A DNA stretch of 64,000 nt from SHXO01 sp964523885 (lineage in GTDB: Bacteria > Pseudomonadota > Gammaproteobacteria > Burkholderiales > SHXO01). This document shows, one piece after another, positions 8,781 through 16,144 of the stretch. The stretch spans positions 43,490 to 107,489 of the forward strand of contig CAZFYX010000004.1 of the NCBI GenBank assembly GCA_964523885.1. Reading direction: 5' to 3'. The position numbers and the translations under genes were made by a program. The notes under the pieces were generated by a model, which made no database searches, was not told the DNA's origin, and saw only the letters and a program-made list of their open reading frames with translations. Position 1 is the first letter of the stretch. Every line of letters starts with the position of its first letter.

Positions 8781-8888
8781 CCCTCCCCTTCAAGGGGAGG
8801 GCAGGGTGGGGATGGGTCCAGCCGTCCGCCAGCACGGCCACAAGTCTAACCCATCCCCATCCTTTCCTTCCCCTTGAAGGAGAAGGGA
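8781..8888. repeat. REP-like palindrome pair, family A
   Basis: Two units in opposite orientation, around 8781-8815 (CCCTCCCCTTCAAGGGGAGGG) and 8849-8888 (CATCCTTTCCTTCCCCTTGA, then AGGAGAAGGG), separated by about 35 bp. They can form individual hairpins or one large hairpin. They lie downstream of the di-heme peroxidase gene and upstream of tartrate dehydrogenase. Confidence 0.7.
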
Positions 8889-8934
8889 CCAGGTGCGAAG
8901 TGCGCGGGCAGACGAAGCGTCAGCAGCGTCCTGC

Positions 8935-10008
8935 TCAGCGCTGGTACCCCGCCGGCGGCAGGATCGGCGCGATGGCGTAGATGTCGGGCACTTCACCGGT
9001 CAGCGTGTTCAGGAAGGCGACGATGTCGGCCACGTCCGCATCGGTCAGATCGCGGCCGAGCTGCAGCTTGGCCATCACCCGCACCGCCTCCGGCAGCGTG
9101 GCGACCGAGCCGTCGTGGAAGTACGGCGGCGTGACCGCGACGTTGCGCAGCTGCTGCACCTTGAACATGAAGGCGTCGGCCTCGTTCTTGGTGTCCTGGA
9201 AGCGGCCCTTGTCGTGGCCCTTGAACAGCTCGACCTCCTTGCTGCCGGTGGCCAGCCAGTAGTCCTGGGTGATGCCGAACTTCTGGTACATCTGGCCCCC
9301 CACGACCACGCCGTTGTGGCAGCCGGCGCAGCCATAGGTCATGAACTTGTCCAGCCCGCGCTTGGCCGGGTCGGGGATCGCCTTGGTGTCGCCCTTCAGG
9401 TAGCGGTCGAACGGCGCCGGCGTGAGCAGCACGCGTTCGTACGCACCGATCGCCTTGCCCCAGTTCTGCGCAGTGACTGGCTCGGCCTGGCCCGGGAACG
9501 CCTTCTCGAACATGCCGCGATACTCGGGCAGGGCACGCAGGCGCTTCTCGGCCGCGGCGAAGTCGGCGTTGCCGTAGGCCAGCGGGCTGACCAGCGCCTT
9601 CACCGCCTGCTCCTCGACGTCGACGCGGTTGCCGCCGTAGTGCTGCGCGAACTGCAATGCGGTGTTGAAGACGGTCGGGACGTTGCGCGGGAGTTGCTTG
9701 CCGCTGTTCCCCACCGACATTGGCAGGGCGTCGCTGCCGTAGAAGCTGGCCTGGTGACAGGCGGCGCAGCTCTGTCGGCCATCGGTGGAAACCCGGGTCT
9801 CGAAGAACAGGGCGCGCCCGAGCGCGACCAGCTCCGGCGTGACCGGCCGCTCTGGCGTCCTCGCATCGGCGGGCAGGGGCTTGAACATCGCCTGCGCCTG
9901 GGTGAGGCGCGCCTGCTCGCCGTCGTCGGCGAAGCCGACCGAAGCGGCGATGCCGCCCAGCGCGGCGGCGAGGCACAACGAGATGGCACTTCCCCGGGTG
10001 AACGTCAT
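8935..10008 (-). CDS. Di-heme cytochrome c peroxidase (MauG/CcpA family)
   Basis: A 357-residue exported protein. An N-terminal signal peptide (about 1-28, ending ASVGFADDG) targets it to the periplasm. There are two c-type heme sites, CAACH at 81-85 and CAGCH at 227-231, as expected for bacterial cytochrome c peroxidases that reduce hydrogen peroxide with electrons from cytochrome c. The second of two adjacent ATGs was taken because AAGGAG is seven bases before it and overlaps the first. VTPPYFHDGSVATLPEAV near the C-terminus is a family signature. MauG-like oxidases share this fold, so peroxidase activity is inferred. Confidence 0.9.
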   Translation of the reverse strand: MTFTRGSAISLCLAAALGGIAASVGFADDGEQARLTQAQAMFKPLPADARTPERPVTPELVALGRALFFETRVSTDGRQSCAACHQASFYGSDALPMSVGNSGKQLPRNVPTVFNTALQFAQHYGGNRVDVEEQAVKALVSPLAYGNADFAAAEKRLRALPEYRGMFEKAFPGQAEPVTAQNWGKAIGAYERVLLTPAPFDRYLKGDTKAIPDPAKRGLDKFMTYGCAGCHNGVVVGGQMYQKFGITQDYWLATGSKEVELFKGHDKGRFQDTKNEADAFMFKVQQLRNVAVTPPYFHDGSVATLPEAVRVMAKLQLGRDLTDADVADIVAFLNTLTGEVPDIYAIAPILPPAGYQR

Positions 10009-10156
10009 GGTCATTCTCCTTGTTCGCATGGACCTTTTATGCCGCTCCAGCACGGCGCCAGTCTAGCATTGCCCGCCATGACGGTCGGCGTCGCGGTTCG
10101 CAAAGCTCTAGAATGCGCGGTTCCATGGCCAAACCCTCTGTGCAGGAGAGCCACCG

Positions 10157-10489
10157 ATGCCAGAATCCAGCTTCCAGCTCGACCACCTCAACCTGCCAGC
10201 CCGCGATCCCACCGGGCTTGCGCGCTGGTATGCCGAAACGCTGGGCCTGCGCGCGGACGAGAACAAGGTCCGCGGACCGGGCGTGCTGCTGGTATTCGCG
10301 AAGGGAGAGCCGGTTGCGCGCGCGCCAGAGTTCCACCTGGGCATGCGCGTGCCGTCCATGCGCGTGCTGAGCGAGTGGGCCGAGAAGTTCAATGCCACGC
10401 TGAAGGCCGGACCGGAGTTCACCGCGTTCCAGATCTCCGACCCCGAAGGCAACTGCGTCGAGCTCTACACCCCGTCGAACCCGGTCTGA
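10157..10489 (+). CDS. Glyoxalase/bleomycin-resistance/dioxygenase (VOC) family protein
   Basis: A short (110-residue) single-module VOC protein. The start FQLDHLNLPARDPTGLARWY contains the first metal-ligand position (DHLNL), and the end DPEGNCVELYTP is the classic second-motif Glu. The middle His position reads PEFHLGMRV. VOC modules of this size bind a divalent metal and act on small oxo- or thiol-conjugated substrates. It opens a run of co-directional genes (ketopantoate reductase-like, ALDH, ADH, hydrolase) and may belong to the same pathway. The substrate is unknown. GGAG lies upstream of the ATG. Confidence 0.8.
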   Translation: MPESSFQLDHLNLPARDPTGLARWYAETLGLRADENKVRGPGVLLVFAKGEPVARAPEFHLGMRVPSMRVLSEWAEKFNATLKAGPEFTAFQISDPEGNCVELYTPSNPV

Positions 10490-10550
10490 GCGGGTACGGC
10501 GGACAACAACAGGTGCCGGCGCACTGGCGCAGGCACAGGAGGAGGAAGGG

Positions 10551-11480
10551 ATGAAGATCGCCATCGTGGGCTGCGGGGCGATGGGCAGCGTGTACGCCGC
10601 GCTGCTCGCCGCCGCGGGTCACGACATCTGGGCCATAGATTCGTGGCCAGAGCACGTCGAGGCGATGCGCACGAAGGGGCTGCGGCTGGAGGGCGCCTCC
10701 GGCGACCGCACCGTGCCGCTGCACGCGTCGACCCGGGCCGCCGATGCGGGACCCTGCGACCTCGTCATCATCGCGACCAAGGCGATGCACGTGGAGCAGG
10801 CCGCCGAGGCGTCGCGTGCCATCGTGGGCCCGGAGACCCTGGTGCTCTCGATCCAGAACGGTCTCGGCGGTCCCGACACCGCAGCCCGCGTGCTGGGCAG
10901 GGAGCGTCTCGTGGTGGGCGTCGTGGGCGGGTTCGGCGCCTCGATGCGCGGCCCGGGCCACGCCCACCACAACGGCTGGGAGCTCGTGCGCCTCGGCGAG
11001 CTCAGCGGCCCGATCACCCCGCGCCTGGAACAGGTCGCCGAGGTCTGGCGCTCCGGCGGCTTCAAGGTCAAGTGCTTCGACGACATCGACCAGCTGGTGT
11101 GGGAGAAGCTGATCTGCAACGTCTGCTTCTCCGGAACCTGCGCGATGACCGAGCTGACCATCGGCGAGGTCATGGCGGATCCGGATGCGTGGGAGGTCGC
11201 CTCCGGCTGCGCGACGGAAGCCTATCTGGTCGCGCGTGCCAAGGGCGTGAAGCTCGACATCGATGAGCCGGTCGCCTATGTGCGCAACTTCGGCTCGAAG
11301 ATCCCCAACGCGCGACCCTCGATGCTGCTCGACCACATGGCCGGGCGCATGTCCGAGATCGACGCGATCAACGGAGCCATCCCCATCGCCGGCAAGGCGC
11401 TGGGCGTGCCCACTCCGTACAACACGGTTGTCAGTGCCCTGGTGCGCGCAAAGGAGCGCAGGCTGGGCGTGCGGCGGTAA
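10551..11480 (+). CDS. Ketopantoate reductase (PanE/ApbA) family protein, copy 2
   Basis: A 309-residue paralogue of the protein at 1808. MKIAIVGCGAMGSVYAALL is the NADP-binding Rossmann start, and QLVWEKLICNVCFSGTCAMT holds the catalytic-Lys region. GGAGGA lies ahead of the ATG. It is 61 bp after the VOC gene and 41 bp before an aldehyde dehydrogenase, so it probably works in that catabolic unit. The family is clear; the substrate is more likely a 2-oxo-acid intermediate than ketopantoate, which is inference from context. Confidence 0.85.
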   Translation: MKIAIVGCGAMGSVYAALLAAAGHDIWAIDSWPEHVEAMRTKGLRLEGASGDRTVPLHASTRAADAGPCDLVIIATKAMHVEQAAEASRAIVGPETLVLSIQNGLGGPDTAARVLGRERLVVGVVGGFGASMRGPGHAHHNGWELVRLGELSGPITPRLEQVAEVWRSGGFKVKCFDDIDQLVWEKLICNVCFSGTCAMTELTIGEVMADPDAWEVASGCATEAYLVARAKGVKLDIDEPVAYVRNFGSKIPNARPSMLLDHMAGRMSEIDAINGAIPIAGKALGVPTPYNTVVSALVRAKERRLGVRR

Positions 11481-11521
11481 CACCCGGCCTCACGAGGGCC
11501 GGCACTCTGAGGAGACAGCGG

Positions 11522-13000
11522 ATGAAGAAGTTCCAGATGTACATCGACGGCAAGTACGTCGATGCAGCGAGCGGCAAGTGGTTCGACAGCTACAACCCGT
11601 TCACGGGCAAGGTCTGGTCGCAGGTGGCCGAAGGCGGTGCCGAGGACGTCGATCGCGCGGTGAAGGCTGCGCATCGCGCCTTCACCGAGGGCGCATGGCC
11701 GCAGCTCACGGCGAGCCAGCGCGGCAACCTGATCTACAAGCTGGGTCAGCTGGTGGCGCGCGACGCCAAGATGCTCGCCGAGACCGAGGTGATGGACAAC
11801 GGCAAGCTGATCGCCGAGATGCAGGGTCAGCTCAATTACGTGCCGAACTGGTACTACTACTTCGGCGGCCTGGCGGACAAGATCCAGGGCGCGGTCATCC
11901 CGCTCGACAAGAAGGGCTACTTCAACTACACGCGGCACGAGCCGATCGGCGTGGTCGCTGCGATCACCGCGTGGAACTCGCCGCTGCTGCTGCTGGCGTG
12001 GAAGCTGGCGCCCGCGCTGGCCGCGGGCTGCACGGTGGTGGTGAAGCCCTCGGAGTTCACCTCCGCCTCGACGCTGGAGTTCGTGAAGCTGGTGGAGGAA
12101 GCCGGCTTCCCGCCGGGCGTGGTCAACGTGGTCACCGGCTTCGGCAAGGACGTCGGCACGCCGCTGGTGACCCATCCGCTGGTGCGCAAGATCGCCTTCA
12201 CCGGGTCGGACGCGACCGGCCGCGCGATCAACGAAGCGGCTGCCAAGAGCTTCAAGCGCTGCACCCTGGAACTGGGCGGCAAGTCGCCCAACATCGTGTT
12301 CGCGGACGCCAAGATCGAGGACGCCGTGAACGGTGCGGTGTCGGGCATCTTCGCCGCGACTGGCCAGACCTGCATCGCAGGCTCGCGCCTGCTGCTCCAG
12401 GAGAGCATCCACGACCAGTTCATGGAGAAGCTCGTCGCGCTGGCGAAGACCGCGAAGATGGGCAACCCGATGAGCATGGACACGCAGGTTGGTCCGATCA
12501 CCACGCAGCCGCAGTACCAGAAGGTGCTGGGCTACATCGACATCGCCAAGAAGGAAGGCGCGGAGCTGCTGCTCGGCGGCGGTCCGGCCTCGCGTCCCGA
12601 GTGCGGCGAAGGCTGGTTCGTCGAGCCGACCGTGTTCGCCGGCGTGAAGAACAGCATGCGCATCGCGCAGGAAGAGGTGTTCGGCCCGGTGCTGTCGGTG
12701 CTGAAGTTCAAGGACGAGGACGAGGCGGCGGCGATCGCCAACGACGTGCGCTTCGGTCTGGGGGCCGGCGTGTGGACCAGCGACATCGGCCGCGCGGTGC
12801 GCATGTCGGAGCGGATCCAGGCCGGCACGGTGTGGGTGAACACCTATCGCGCCGTGAGCTACATGTCGCCATTCGGCGGATACAAGGATTCCGGCGTGGG
12901 CCGCGAGAACGGCCAGGACGCGATCCGCGAGTACCTGCAGACGAAGAGCGTGTGGATCAACACCGGGGCGGCGACGGCCAATCCGTTCGTGATGCGGTAA
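11522..13000 (+). CDS. NAD(P)-dependent aldehyde dehydrogenase
   Basis: A full-length (492-residue) ALDH superfamily enzyme that oxidises an aldehyde to a carboxylate. The catalytic set is complete: Asn152 in AITAWNSPLLL, Lys175 in VVVKPSEFTSA, Glu250 in TLELGGKSPNIV and nucleophile Cys284 in ATGQTCIAGSRLL. The C-terminal PFGGYKDSGVGRENG loop is typical. It sits between the ketopantoate-reductase-like gene and a zinc alcohol dehydrogenase, so the pair could carry an alcohol through the aldehyde to an acid. GAGGAG precedes the start. No signal peptide is present. Confidence 0.94.
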   Translation: MKKFQMYIDGKYVDAASGKWFDSYNPFTGKVWSQVAEGGAEDVDRAVKAAHRAFTEGAWPQLTASQRGNLIYKLGQLVARDAKMLAETEVMDNGKLIAEMQGQLNYVPNWYYYFGGLADKIQGAVIPLDKKGYFNYTRHEPIGVVAAITAWNSPLLLLAWKLAPALAAGCTVVVKPSEFTSASTLEFVKLVEEAGFPPGVVNVVTGFGKDVGTPLVTHPLVRKIAFTGSDATGRAINEAAAKSFKRCTLELGGKSPNIVFADAKIEDAVNGAVSGIFAATGQTCIAGSRLLLQESIHDQFMEKLVALAKTAKMGNPMSMDTQVGPITTQPQYQKVLGYIDIAKKEGAELLLGGGPASRPECGEGWFVEPTVFAGVKNSMRIAQEEVFGPVLSVLKFKDEDEAAAIANDVRFGLGAGVWTSDIGRAVRMSERIQAGTVWVNTYRAVSYMSPFGGYKDSGVGRENGQDAIREYLQTKSVWINTGAATANPFVMR

Positions 13001-13007
13001 TGGGGTG

Positions 13008-13188
13008 CACCCCTCACCGCGGCCCTCTCCCGCAAGGGGAGAGGGGGAACTGCGGAGAGGGGGTGGACAACGGTCCCCGTCTCGTTGCGCGATGATCAGC
13101 ATGGCCAACCAATACCCTCTCCCTTCGTGGGAAAGGGAATGACCAACAATCACCCTCTCCCCTCGCGGGAGAGGGCAGGGTGAGGGGG
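13008..13188. repeat. REP-like palindromes, family A (three units)
   Basis: Units at about 13010-13048, 13118-13138 and 13150-13188 fill the 195-bp gap between the aldehyde dehydrogenase and the alcohol dehydrogenase. The second is a simple hairpin (CCCTCTCCCTTCGTGGGAAA, then GGG). The last unit ends 8 bp before the ADH start codon, so a folded transcript could affect its ribosome binding site. Confidence 0.72.
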
Positions 13189-13195
13189 AACAAGA

Positions 13196-14251
13196 ATGAA
13201 AGGCGTCGTATTCCCGGGAGACCGCAAGCTCGAGATCCTGGACTTTCCGGACCCCACGCCTGGGCCCGGCGAGGTGGTGCTGGAGATCAAGGCCTCCGGC
13301 ATGTGCGGCAGTGACCTCAAGTTCTACCGCGCGGTGGGCGGCGCGTCGTCGCTGGGCCTGGGCAAGGTCAGCGGGCCGCTGATCGCCGGCCACGAGCCCT
13401 GCGGCGTGGTCGTCGCCGTCGGTCCCGGCGTGTCGGAGAAGCAGGCCAAGGTCGGCATGCGCGTGATGCAGCACCACTATCGCGGCTGCGGCGCGTGCGA
13501 CCACTGCAACACCGGCTGGATGCAGCTGTGCGTCGAGGGTGTCGCCGAAGTCTATGGCGTCACCGGCCACGGCGCGCACGCGAAGTACATGAAGTGCCCG
13601 GCGCGTACCCTGGTGCAACTGCCCGACGAGCTGTCGTTCGCGGCCGGCGCATCGATCTCGTGCGGCACCGGCACCGCGTGGGGCGCGCTGCAGCGCCTCG
13701 GCCTGCAGGGCCATCACACCATCGCGATCTTCGGCCAGGGCCCGGTGGGTCTCGCCGGCACGTTGCTCGCGGCCGAGATGGGCGCCCGCGTGATCGCGCT
13801 GGACACCAGCGCGGAGCGGCTGGCGCGCGCCAAGGAGTTCGGCGCCGAGGTGCTGATCAACCCGAAGACCACCGAGAACGTGGTGCAGGCGATCAAGGAT
13901 GCAACCGAAGGGCGTCGCGGCGCTCACCTCTCGATGGATGCCTCGTCGTCCCCGCAGGCGCGCGCGCAGGCAGTGAAGTGCGTCCGCACCTGGGGCAAGG
14001 CGTGCTTCGTCGGCGAGGGCGACAGTGTCACGCTGGACGTCAGCAACGACCTGCTGCGTCGCCAGGTCACGCTGATCGGCTCGTGGACGTTCTCGACCGT
14101 GGGCCAGGCCGAGTGCGCCCGCTACGTCGCCGAGCGCGGCATCGAGCTGGACAAGCTGTTCACCCACACGTGGAAGCTGGAGCAGGCCGAGGAGGCGTAC
14201 AAGCTGTTCGACCAGCAGACCTCCGGCAAGGGCGTGATCGTTCCGGCATAG
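13196..14251 (+). CDS. Zinc-dependent medium-chain alcohol dehydrogenase
   Basis: A 351-residue MDR-family dehydrogenase. Catalytic zinc ligands are Cys37 (GMCGSDLKFY), His66 and Glu67 (AGHEPCG). The structural zinc lobe is Cys98, Cys101, Cys104 and Cys112. The NAD-binding Rossmann motif is GQGPVGLAGTLLA. It resembles sorbitol- or threonine-dehydrogenase-like members and would oxidise an alcohol or sugar alcohol, with the upstream ALDH as a natural next step. GGGGGAACAAGA precedes the ATG; the start is tight against a REP-like repeat. Confidence 0.93.
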   Translation: MKGVVFPGDRKLEILDFPDPTPGPGEVVLEIKASGMCGSDLKFYRAVGGASSLGLGKVSGPLIAGHEPCGVVVAVGPGVSEKQAKVGMRVMQHHYRGCGACDHCNTGWMQLCVEGVAEVYGVTGHGAHAKYMKCPARTLVQLPDELSFAAGASISCGTGTAWGALQRLGLQGHHTIAIFGQGPVGLAGTLLAAEMGARVIALDTSAERLARAKEFGAEVLINPKTTENVVQAIKDATEGRRGAHLSMDASSSPQARAQAVKCVRTWGKACFVGEGDSVTLDVSNDLLRRQVTLIGSWTFSTVGQAECARYVAERGIELDKLFTHTWKLEQAEEAYKLFDQQTSGKGVIVPA

Positions 14252-14256
14252 TCCGA

Positions 14257-14312
14257 ACCGCATCAACACAGAGGACACAGAGGGTCACCGAGGAGTACCG
14301 ACCCTCTGTAAT
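14257..14312. repeat. Inverted repeat family B (ACACAGAGGACACAGAGG unit)
   Basis: Contains ACCGCATCAACACAGAGGAC followed by ACAGAGGGTC, and a short opposing arm ending ACCCTCTGT. It is a shorter copy of the unit that recurs at 53405, 54486 and 55396, where both arms are long. It is located between the alcohol dehydrogenase and the hydrolase genes. Confidence 0.65.
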
Positions 14313-14326
14313 TTGCACGGGTAGCG

Positions 14327-15199
14327 ATGTTTGCGGGCTTCGAACTGACGTACGTCCGGGCGGGGGACGTCACCATCCGCGCCCGCATCGGCGGCTCCGG
14401 GCCGCCGCTGCTGCTACTGCACGGCAATCCGCAGACCCACGTCATGTGGCACCGGGTGGCACCGGAACTGGCGCGGCGCTTTACGGTGGTCGCCACCGAC
14501 CTGACCGGCTACGGCGAGAGCAGCAAGCCGCCCTCCACGTCGGACCACGCGCCGTACTCCAAGCGCTCGATGGCGCGCGACCAGGTTGCGGTGATGCGCG
14601 CGCTCGGCCACGAGCAGTTCTACGTTGCCGGACACGACCGTGGCGGGCGGGTCGCCTATCGCATGGCGCTCGATCATCCCGACGCCGTCCGCAAGCTCGC
14701 CGTGCTCGACATCATCCCGACCGGCGAGGCGTTCGAGCGTGGCGGGCGCGAGTTCGGGCTGGGCTACTACCACTGGTTCTTCCTCGCGCAGCCCGCGCCG
14801 CTGCCCGAGCGCCTGATCGGCGCCGACCCGGAGTGGTTCTGGCGCTGGCATACGAACCGAGTGCCGCGGAAGTTCTTCGATCCCGCCGCGATCGAGGATT
14901 ACCTCGCGTGCTTCCGCAACCCGGAGACGGTGCGGGCGATCTGCGAGGACTATCGCGCTGCAGCGACCATCGATTGCGAGCATGACGCCGCGGACAAGCA
15001 GGCCGGGCGGCGCATCCGGTGCCCGGTGCTCGCGCTGTGGGGCGCCCAGGCGAAGCTGGAAGCCTGGTACGACACCCTGGCGGTCTGGCGCGAGTGGGCC
15101 GACGACGTGCGGGGCAGGGCGCTCCCGTGCGGGCACTACCTCCCCGAGGAGGTGCCGGCGGAGACGCTCGCGGAGCTGACCGCCTTCTTCAGCGGCTGA
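14327..15199 (+). CDS. Alpha/beta hydrolase of the fluoroacetate dehalogenase family
   Basis: A 290-residue cytoplasmic hydrolase. All residues known to matter in fluoroacetate dehalogenase are present in order. Nucleophile Asp104 and carboxylate-binding Arg105 and Arg108 lie in AGHDRGGRVAYRM, and acid partner Asp128 in LAVLDIIP. Halide-pocket His149 and Trp150 lie in GYYHWFF, Tyr209 in EDYRA, and the general base is His270 in CGHYLP. The oxyanion loop is HGNPQTH. It would hydrolyse 2-haloacids such as fluoro- or chloroacetate to glycolate. The native substrate in this organism is not proven. It is the last gene of the 10157-15199 run and overlaps the next convergent ORF by 11 bp. Confidence 0.85.
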   Translation: MFAGFELTYVRAGDVTIRARIGGSGPPLLLLHGNPQTHVMWHRVAPELARRFTVVATDLTGYGESSKPPSTSDHAPYSKRSMARDQVAVMRALGHEQFYVAGHDRGGRVAYRMALDHPDAVRKLAVLDIIPTGEAFERGGREFGLGYYHWFFLAQPAPLPERLIGADPEWFWRWHTNRVPRKFFDPAAIEDYLACFRNPETVRAICEDYRAAATIDCEHDAADKQAGRRIRCPVLALWGAQAKLEAWYDTLAVWREWADDVRGRALPCGHYLPEEVPAETLAELTAFFSG

Positions 15200-15347
15200 T
15201 CTCGTCCGCACCCATCGGCGGCAGGAAGAACTCCGGCTGCCCCGATTCGGCGATCCCGCTGCGGATGACGCCGAACATGGCGACGACCGTGACCGCGCCA
15301 GCAAGCAGGGCGATGGCGTTGACGGCGATGGTGATGATCTCGTTCAT
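15189..15347 (-). CDS. Small single-span membrane protein, unknown function
   Basis: A 52-residue product starting MNEIITIAVNAIALLAGAVT, with one hydrophobic helix at about 5-30 and a polar tail (SGQPEFFLPPMGADEISR). GGAG is seven bases before the ATG, which supports translation and favours this start over a longer ORF. No family was recognised. Its 3' end overlaps the hydrolase gene by 11 bp in convergent orientation. Confidence 0.6.
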   Translation of the reverse strand: MNEIITIAVNAIALLAGAVTVVAMFGVIRSGIAESGQPEFFLPPMGADEISR

Positions 15348-15500
15348 GACGTTCTCCGTATCCTGACCCGTCCTGCAGGCGGCATGTTCCTGCCTGCAGA
15401 CCAGATTACGGAGCAAGGCTCGCCGGGACGCGGTGGTTTGCCGCGTCCCGGGTGTGCGAAATTCACATCTGGCGGCCGGGTGCCTCCAGGCGGACGCCGA

Positions 15501-15998
15501 TCACGGCAGTTCCCACTTCACTTTCCAGATCGACCAGCCCATGTTGGCGTCGAACGGGCCGGCGTCGTTCTGCTGGAACGTGCCGCTGCCCTTGATGCCG
15601 GCATACTTCCCGGTGCCGTTGGTCAGCACGATCTCGCCGTTTGCCGGGCAGGCCGTGCACTTCCAGTTGAACGCGACCTTGTCGCCGTCCGCGTCGGTGG
15701 TCACGCAGGCGCCGGCATTGTAGGTGACGGTGCCCTTCATGAACTCGCCGGCGAACGTGCATTCGGCCGCACTGGCATGCAGCAGCCCCTTGCCGCCATC
15801 GGCGATGAACGGGCCGGCGGCCACCCCGCCCCATACGACGTGGTCCTTGTCGACCTGGATGTTCTTGCCGGTTGCGTAGGACCACGCGAACGCGCCGGAC
15901 AGGTTGCCGCGCTTGGGCAGGGGATCGGCGGCCTGCGCCGTGACCGTGGTCAGGGCGAAGCCGGCCGCTGCGGTGAGGAGGGCTGCTGCTCTCTGCAT
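15501..15998 (-). CDS. Secreted protein of unknown function
   Basis: A 165-residue protein with a clear signal peptide (MQRAAALLTAAAGFALTTVT, cleavage near AQA-ADPLPK). The mature part is beta-rich, with GTGKYAGIKGSGTFQ- and GPFIADGGKG-type turns and four cysteines (AECTF, GACVT, KCTACPA) that could make periplasmic disulfides. The ATG was chosen for the AGGAG six bases upstream. It lies downstream of the large regulator gene on the same strand, with a gap of about 150 bp. Not recognised; no function assigned. Confidence 0.72.
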   Translation of the reverse strand: MQRAAALLTAAAGFALTTVTAQAADPLPKRGNLSGAFAWSYATGKNIQVDKDHVVWGGVAAGPFIADGGKGLLHASAAECTFAGEFMKGTVTYNAGACVTTDADGDKVAFNWKCTACPANGEIVLTNGTGKYAGIKGSGTFQQNDAGPFDANMGWSIWKVKWELP

Positions 15999-16144
15999 GG
16001 GTTGCTCCTGGATGTCGATGGATGGCGGCGGCGCCCGGCAGGTGGCTGCCACGGCGGACGACGCCCGCCCAACATAGCGGGGCCGGACTTTCCGATCGAT
16101 CTCCGATTGGCCGCGGACCCGGCCGCGCGGCCGCGATCTGCGGG

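Noticed and set aside
11276..14278. 1000-residue minus-strand ORF
   Set aside because: It is antisense to the ALDH, ADH and reductase genes, with the His/Arg/Leu-rich make-up typical of high-GC shadow frames.
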